Positions 60,332 to 64,000 of a stretch of 64,000 bases of DNA are shown piece after piece (positions within the stretch are counted from its first letter, which is position 1; every line of letters begins with the position of its first letter). A model generated the notes under the pieces. It saw only the letters and a list, made by a program, of their open reading frames with translations. It searched no databases and was not told the DNA's origin. A program made the translations under genes and the position numbers. This stretch comes from Chryseobacterium bernardetii (GTDB taxonomy: Bacteria > Bacteroidota > Bacteroidia > Flavobacteriales > Weeksellaceae): assembly GCF_003815975.1 (NCBI RefSeq), contig NZ_CP033932.1:248001-312000 (forward strand), read 5' to 3'.

Positions 60332-63300
60332 GTGTTAGATAACATTATAAAATTCAGTATCAAAAACAAGCTTGTCATTGGTATAATGACCTTGTTACTC
60401 ATTATTTGGGGAGTGTGGAGTGCCACAAAACTACCTATTGATGCCGTGCCCGATATTACCAATAATCAGGTGCAAATAATTACGGTCTGTCCCACATTGG
60501 CAGGTCAGGAAGTAGAACAATTGGTAACTTTTCCTATTGAACAAAGTATAGCTAATATACCAGATTTAGAAGAAACCAGAAGTATTTCTAGGTTTGGATT
60601 ATCGGTAATTACAGTAGTATTTAAAGACAAAGTTGATATTTATTTTGCTCGCCAATTAATTAATGAAAAATTAAAAGAAGCCGAAGAAAAAATACCTAAA
60701 GGAATTGGAACACCAGAACTTGCTCCCGTAAGTACAGGTTTGGGAGAAGTTTATCAATACATTATCCATCCCAAAAAAGGAAGTGAACAAAAATACGATG
60801 CCAAAGAATTGCGTACAATGCAAGATTGGATCGTAGCAAGACAGTTGTACGGCACTCCGGGAATTGCCGAAGTAAATAGTTTTGGTGGCGAGCTGAAACA
60901 ATATGAGGTTGCCGTAAATCCCAATCGTTTGAAAGCTATGGGTGTAAGTGTTACCGATATTTTTTTGGCATTAGAAAAAAACAACCAAAATACTGGTGGT
61001 GCTTACATTGACAAAAAACCGAATGCTTATTTCATTAGGGGTATCGGTTTGGTTACTTCATTGGATGATGTGAAAAACATAAGTATAAAAAATGATGGAG
61101 GTAGTATTCCCATTTTTATTAAAGATGTAGCAGATGTACGTTTTGGAAGTGCTGTACGATATGGAGCAATGACCTACAACGGCGAAGTAGATGCAGTAGG
61201 CGGTGTAGTGATGATGCTAAAAGGCGAAAACAGCAACGAGGTTGTTAACCGTATCAAAGAAAAGTTGCCTGTTATTCAAAAATCTTTACCCGATGATATT
61301 ATTATTGAACCTTATTTAGACCGTACAGATTTGGTAGGCAGAGCAATGAATACGGTAGAAAAAAACCTGATAGAAGGTGCATTGATTGTCATTTTTGTTT
61401 TGGTTCTTTTCTTGGGAAATTTTAGAGCGGGATTGATAGTAGCATCCGCTATTCCTTTGGCAATGCTGTTTGCTTTGGCCTTAATGAATGTGTTTGGCGT
61501 AAGTGCCAATTTAATGAGTTTAGGAGCAATAGATTTTGGGTTGATAGTAGATGGAGCGGTAATCATTGTTGAAGCCACACTACATCATTTAGGTTTAAGA
61601 AAATCCAAACAAAGGCTCACTCAGCAGGAAATGGATAATGAAGTTTTTACCTCAGCTTCAAAAATACGTAGCAGTGCAGCTTTTGGTGAAATCATTATTT
61701 TAATTGTGTACATTCCTATTCTTACGTTGGTTGGTGTAGAAGGTAAAATGTTTAGACCAATGGCACAAACTGTAGGTTTTGCAATCTTTGGAGCATTGAT
61801 TTTGTCTTTGACCTACATCCCAATGATGTGCGCCTTGTTTCTGTCAAAAAATCCTACTCATAAAGAAACTATTTCAGATCGAATGATGAATTGGTTACAA
61901 AAAATGTATCAGCCATTATTAGAAAAAGCCATCAATATAAAATATTGGTTAGTAGGAATTACCGTTGCCATATTTGCCTTTAGTATTTTCTTATTTAGCA
62001 GAATGGGTGGCGAATTTATACCTCAATTACAAGAAGGGGATTTTGCATTTCATTGTATTTTACCACAAGGCAGTTCATTGAGCCAAAGCATCGAAACTTC
62101 TATGCAAGCCAGTAGAATTATTAAAAAATTTGATGAAGTGAAAATGGTGGTGGGTAAAACCGGAGCAGCAGAAGTACCAACTGACCCGATGCCTCCCGAA
62201 GCAACTGATATGATGATTTTGCTGAAACCGCAAAGCGAATGGAAAAGCGGTAGAACTTATGATGAATTAGCTGATGCTATTAATGAAAAATTGGAAGCAA
62301 TACCTGGTGTGTTTTTTGAAAAGAACCAACCAATACAAATGCGTTTCAATGAACTAATGACAGGTATTAGGCAAGATGTCGCAGTAAAAATATTTGGCGA
62401 AAATTTAGATACATTAGCTTTAAATGCAGAAAAGGTTAGCAAAATTATACAAACTGTTCAAGGTGCTACCGCTCCACAAGTAGAACGTGTAAGCGGTTTA
62501 CCGCAAATAAATGTAGAATATGACCGTACTCGCTTAGCTAATTACGGAATAACAGTAGAAGATGTAAATAACGTGGTAAGCACTGCATTTGCAGGTAAAA
62601 GCGCAGGTGTGATTTTTGAGAACGAAAGAAGATTTGATTTGGTCGTTCGCTTAGATAGTGTTTACAGAAGTAGTATTGAAGATGTAAACAATCTGATGAT
62701 ACCCACCTCATCAGGTAATCAAATTCCGCTTTCACAAGTTGCCACAATTGATTATAAATTAGGACCTGCACAAATAAGCCGAGAAGCAGGAAAACGTAGA
62801 ATTGTAATCGGATTTAATGTAAAAGACAGAGACGTACAAAGCGTGGTAGAAGAAATTCAGCAAAAACTAAATACACAGGTAAAGTTACCACCGGGATATT
62901 ACTTTACTTATGGTGGTCAGTTTGAAAATCTACAGGAAGCAAGTAATAGATTAATGATAGCCGTTCCGGTTTCTTTGTTGTTAATTTTTGTGTTGCTTTA
63001 TTTTACTTTTCGTTCTTTTAAACAAGCGGGCTTAATATTTACAGCAATTCCAATGAGTGCCATTGGTGGTATATTGGCTTTATTGCTTCGTGGTATGCCA
63101 TTCAGCATAAGTGCAGGAATTGGGTTTATTGCTTTATTTGGTGTAGCCGTTCTTAATGGAATTGTACTGATAGGCACATTCAACCAATTGGAAAAAGAAG
63201 GAATAAAAGATGTATTTAAAAGAGTAATCGAAGGAACTAAAATCCGTCTTCGACCAGTATTAATGACGGCAACCGTAGCCAGTTTAGGATTTTTACCAAT

Positions 63301-64000
63301 GGCATTGAGTAGCAGTGCAGGAGCCGAAGTTCAAAAACCTTTAGCAACAGTAGTCATTGGCGGTTTAGTCACGGCTACATTTCTTACACTGTTTGTATTA
63401 CCCTTACTTTATATAATTTTCAATTCAAAAATTAATTTAAAAATAAAACCTCAAGTGAAATTCATAGCAACTGTCATTGTATTGCTTCTATCATTGGTAA
63501 GCTTTACAGCAAATGCTCAAACAAAGAGTTTAATGAGCGTTGATGATGCGATTAACATTGCTCTTCAAAATAATCAAACCATTAAAGCTTCAGCTTTAGA
63601 AATTGATGCCAGCAAAGCTTTGAAAAAAACTGCCGGAGAATTACCCAAACTAGATTTTAATGCACAGTTGGGGCAATACAACAGTACCAAATTCGATCAG
63701 TCTTTTCAAGTATCGCAAACCATTCCGTTTCCATCGTTATTTGGAGCAAAAAAACAACTGATTAATGCTGAAATAAAAGGTAAAGAATTACAGAAAGACA
63801 TTTCGGTTTTGGAGTTGAAAAATCAGGTGCGGACTTACTATTACCAAATTTTGTACTTGCAACATAATCAAAAACAGTTGCAAGAATTGGATAGTTTGTA
63901 CAATGATTTTATCAAAATAGCACAACTTAGATACAAAACTGGCGATACCAAAAAAGTCGACATCAGCACAGCGGAAGCCAAGAAAGGCGAAATCAATTTA
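60332..64000 (+). CDS. CusA/CzcA heavy-metal RND pump fused to TolC-like protein, 3' truncated
   Basis: The frame starts at GTG 60332 (VLDNIIKFSIKNKLVIGIMT) and is open to the right edge. The RND part spans residues 1 to about 1040. It has the first-helix start, the porter domain (KLPIDAVPDITNNQVQIITV), the TM4 proton-relay motif GAIDFGLIVDGAVIIVE and the last TM segments. After a linker (NSKINLKIKPQVKF) it continues with a signal-like hydrophobic stretch and a TolC-type outer-membrane factor (SLMSVDDAINIALQNNQTIK). This fusion is known in Bacteroidota Cus/Czc systems. It exports Cu/Ag or Zn/Co/Cd; the metal is not resolved. Confidence 0.92.
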   Translation, partial: MLDNIIKFSIKNKLVIGIMTLLLIIWGVWSATKLPIDAVPDITNNQVQIITVCPTLAGQEVEQLVTFPIEQSIANIPDLEETRSISRFGLSVITVVFKDKVDIYFARQLINEKLKEAEEKIPKGIGTPELAPVSTGLGEVYQYIIHPKKGSEQKYDAKELRTMQDWIVARQLYGTPGIAEVNSFGGELKQYEVAVNPNRLKAMGVSVTDIFLALEKNNQNTGGAYIDKKPNAYFIRGIGLVTSLDDVKNISIKNDGGSIPIFIKDVADVRFGSAVRYGAMTYNGEVDAVGGVVMMLKGENSNEVVNRIKEKLPVIQKSLPDDIIIEPYLDRTDLVGRAMNTVEKNLIEGALIVIFVLVLFLGNFRAGLIVASAIPLAMLFALALMNVFGVSANLMSLGAIDFGLIVDGAVIIVEATLHHLGLRKSKQRLTQQEMDNEVFTSASKIRSSAAFGEIIILIVYIPILTLVGVEGKMFRPMAQTVGFAIFGALILSLTYIPMMCALFLSKNPTHKETISDRMMNWLQKMYQPLLEKAINIKYWLVGITVAIFAFSIFLFSRMGGEFIPQLQEGDFAFHCILPQGSSLSQSIETSMQASRIIKKFDEVKMVVGKTGAAEVPTDPMPPEATDMMILLKPQSEWKSGRTYDELADAINEKLEAIPGVFFEKNQPIQMRFNELMTGIRQDVAVKIFGENLDTLALNAEKVSKIIQTVQGATAPQVERVSGLPQINVEYDRTRLANYGITVEDVNNVVSTAFAGKSAGVIFENERRFDLVVRLDSVYRSSIEDVNNLMIPTSSGNQIPLSQVATIDYKLGPAQISREAGKRRIVIGFNVKDRDVQSVVEEIQQKLNTQVKLPPGYYFTYGGQFENLQEASNRLMIAVPVSLLLIFVLLYFTFRSFKQAGLIFTAIPMSAIGGILALLLRGMPFSISAGIGFIALFGVAVLNGIVLIGTFNQLEKEGIKDVFKRVIEGTKIRLRPVLMTATVASLGFLPMALSSSAGAEVQKPLATVVIGGLVTATFLTLFVLPLLYIIFNSKINLKIKPQVKFIATVIVLLLSLVSFTANAQTKSLMSVDDAINIALQNNQTIKASALEIDASKALKKTAGELPKLDFNAQLGQYNSTKFDQSFQVSQTIPFPSLFGAKKQLINAEIKGKELQKDISVLELKNQVRTYYYQILYLQHNQKQLQELDSLYNDFIKIAQLRYKTGDTKKVDISTAEAKKGEINL

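Overview
The window is AT-rich chromosomal DNA from a member of the Bacteroidota. It is most likely a Chryseobacterium or close relative (Flavobacteriia, Weeksellaceae). The basis is the protein repertoire (class II HMG-CoA reductase for the mevalonate route, TonB receptors, DUF4846, MpaB-type oxygenase), TAnnTTTG-type -7 promoter elements with little Shine-Dalgarno signal, and an integrative element with CTnDOT-type tra genes. The genus is an inference from protein resemblance, not from a search.

1-12.6 kb is ordinary core chromosome: a truncated siderophore receptor, a PepSY-type membrane protein, an outer-membrane barrel, a 1-Cys peroxiredoxin under a palindromic operator, MscS, sucC, then a tightly coupled minus-strand operon (HMG-CoA reductase, a 56-aa membrane protein, a secreted protein, DUF423, ClC channel). 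11.3-15.9 kb is DNA-repair flavoured: a radical SAM protein with its TIGR03915 partner, then a 1-kb non-coding array with eight perfect DnaA boxes, then an AlkC-like HEAT-repeat protein and a thioredoxin-fold peroxiredoxin. The array is a candidate oriC or DnaA-titration locus.

16-25.4 kb holds an HxlR regulator and an IS982-type transposase wreck. The transposase is split by a 774-bp segment that carries a DUF6624 gene and is flanked by a 23-bp direct repeat. A DUF4846 lipoprotein, pfkA-gap, a small orphan protein, an MpaB-like oxygenase, a membrane protein and recA follow.

25.4-32.2 kb is a minus-strand class II lanthipeptide cluster: a truncated LanC-like protein, a GG-leader precursor with four Cys, LanM, a secreted HExxH protein and a glycosyltransferase-like protein. 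No C39-peptidase ABC exporter is present.

32.4 kb to the right edge is an integrative and conjugative element that continues beyond the window. It starts with an IntDOT-like tyrosine recombinase and an SSB/DUF932/PRTRC cassette (E, C, F, B, ThiF). The cargo is a DUF1905 protein, an NTF2-like protein, an orphan receiver, two HTH proteins, a translationally coupled two-gene unit with a double-HKD phospholipase-D-like protein, and a HEPN-motif TIGR02391 protein. The tra operon runs leftward (traE-F-G-I-J-K-orf-L-M-N-O-Q; no traH or traP) and ends at a strong terminator. A divergent DUF6660 gene and a CusA-TolC fusion metal pump lie at the right edge. No rRNA, tRNA or CRISPR array was recognised.
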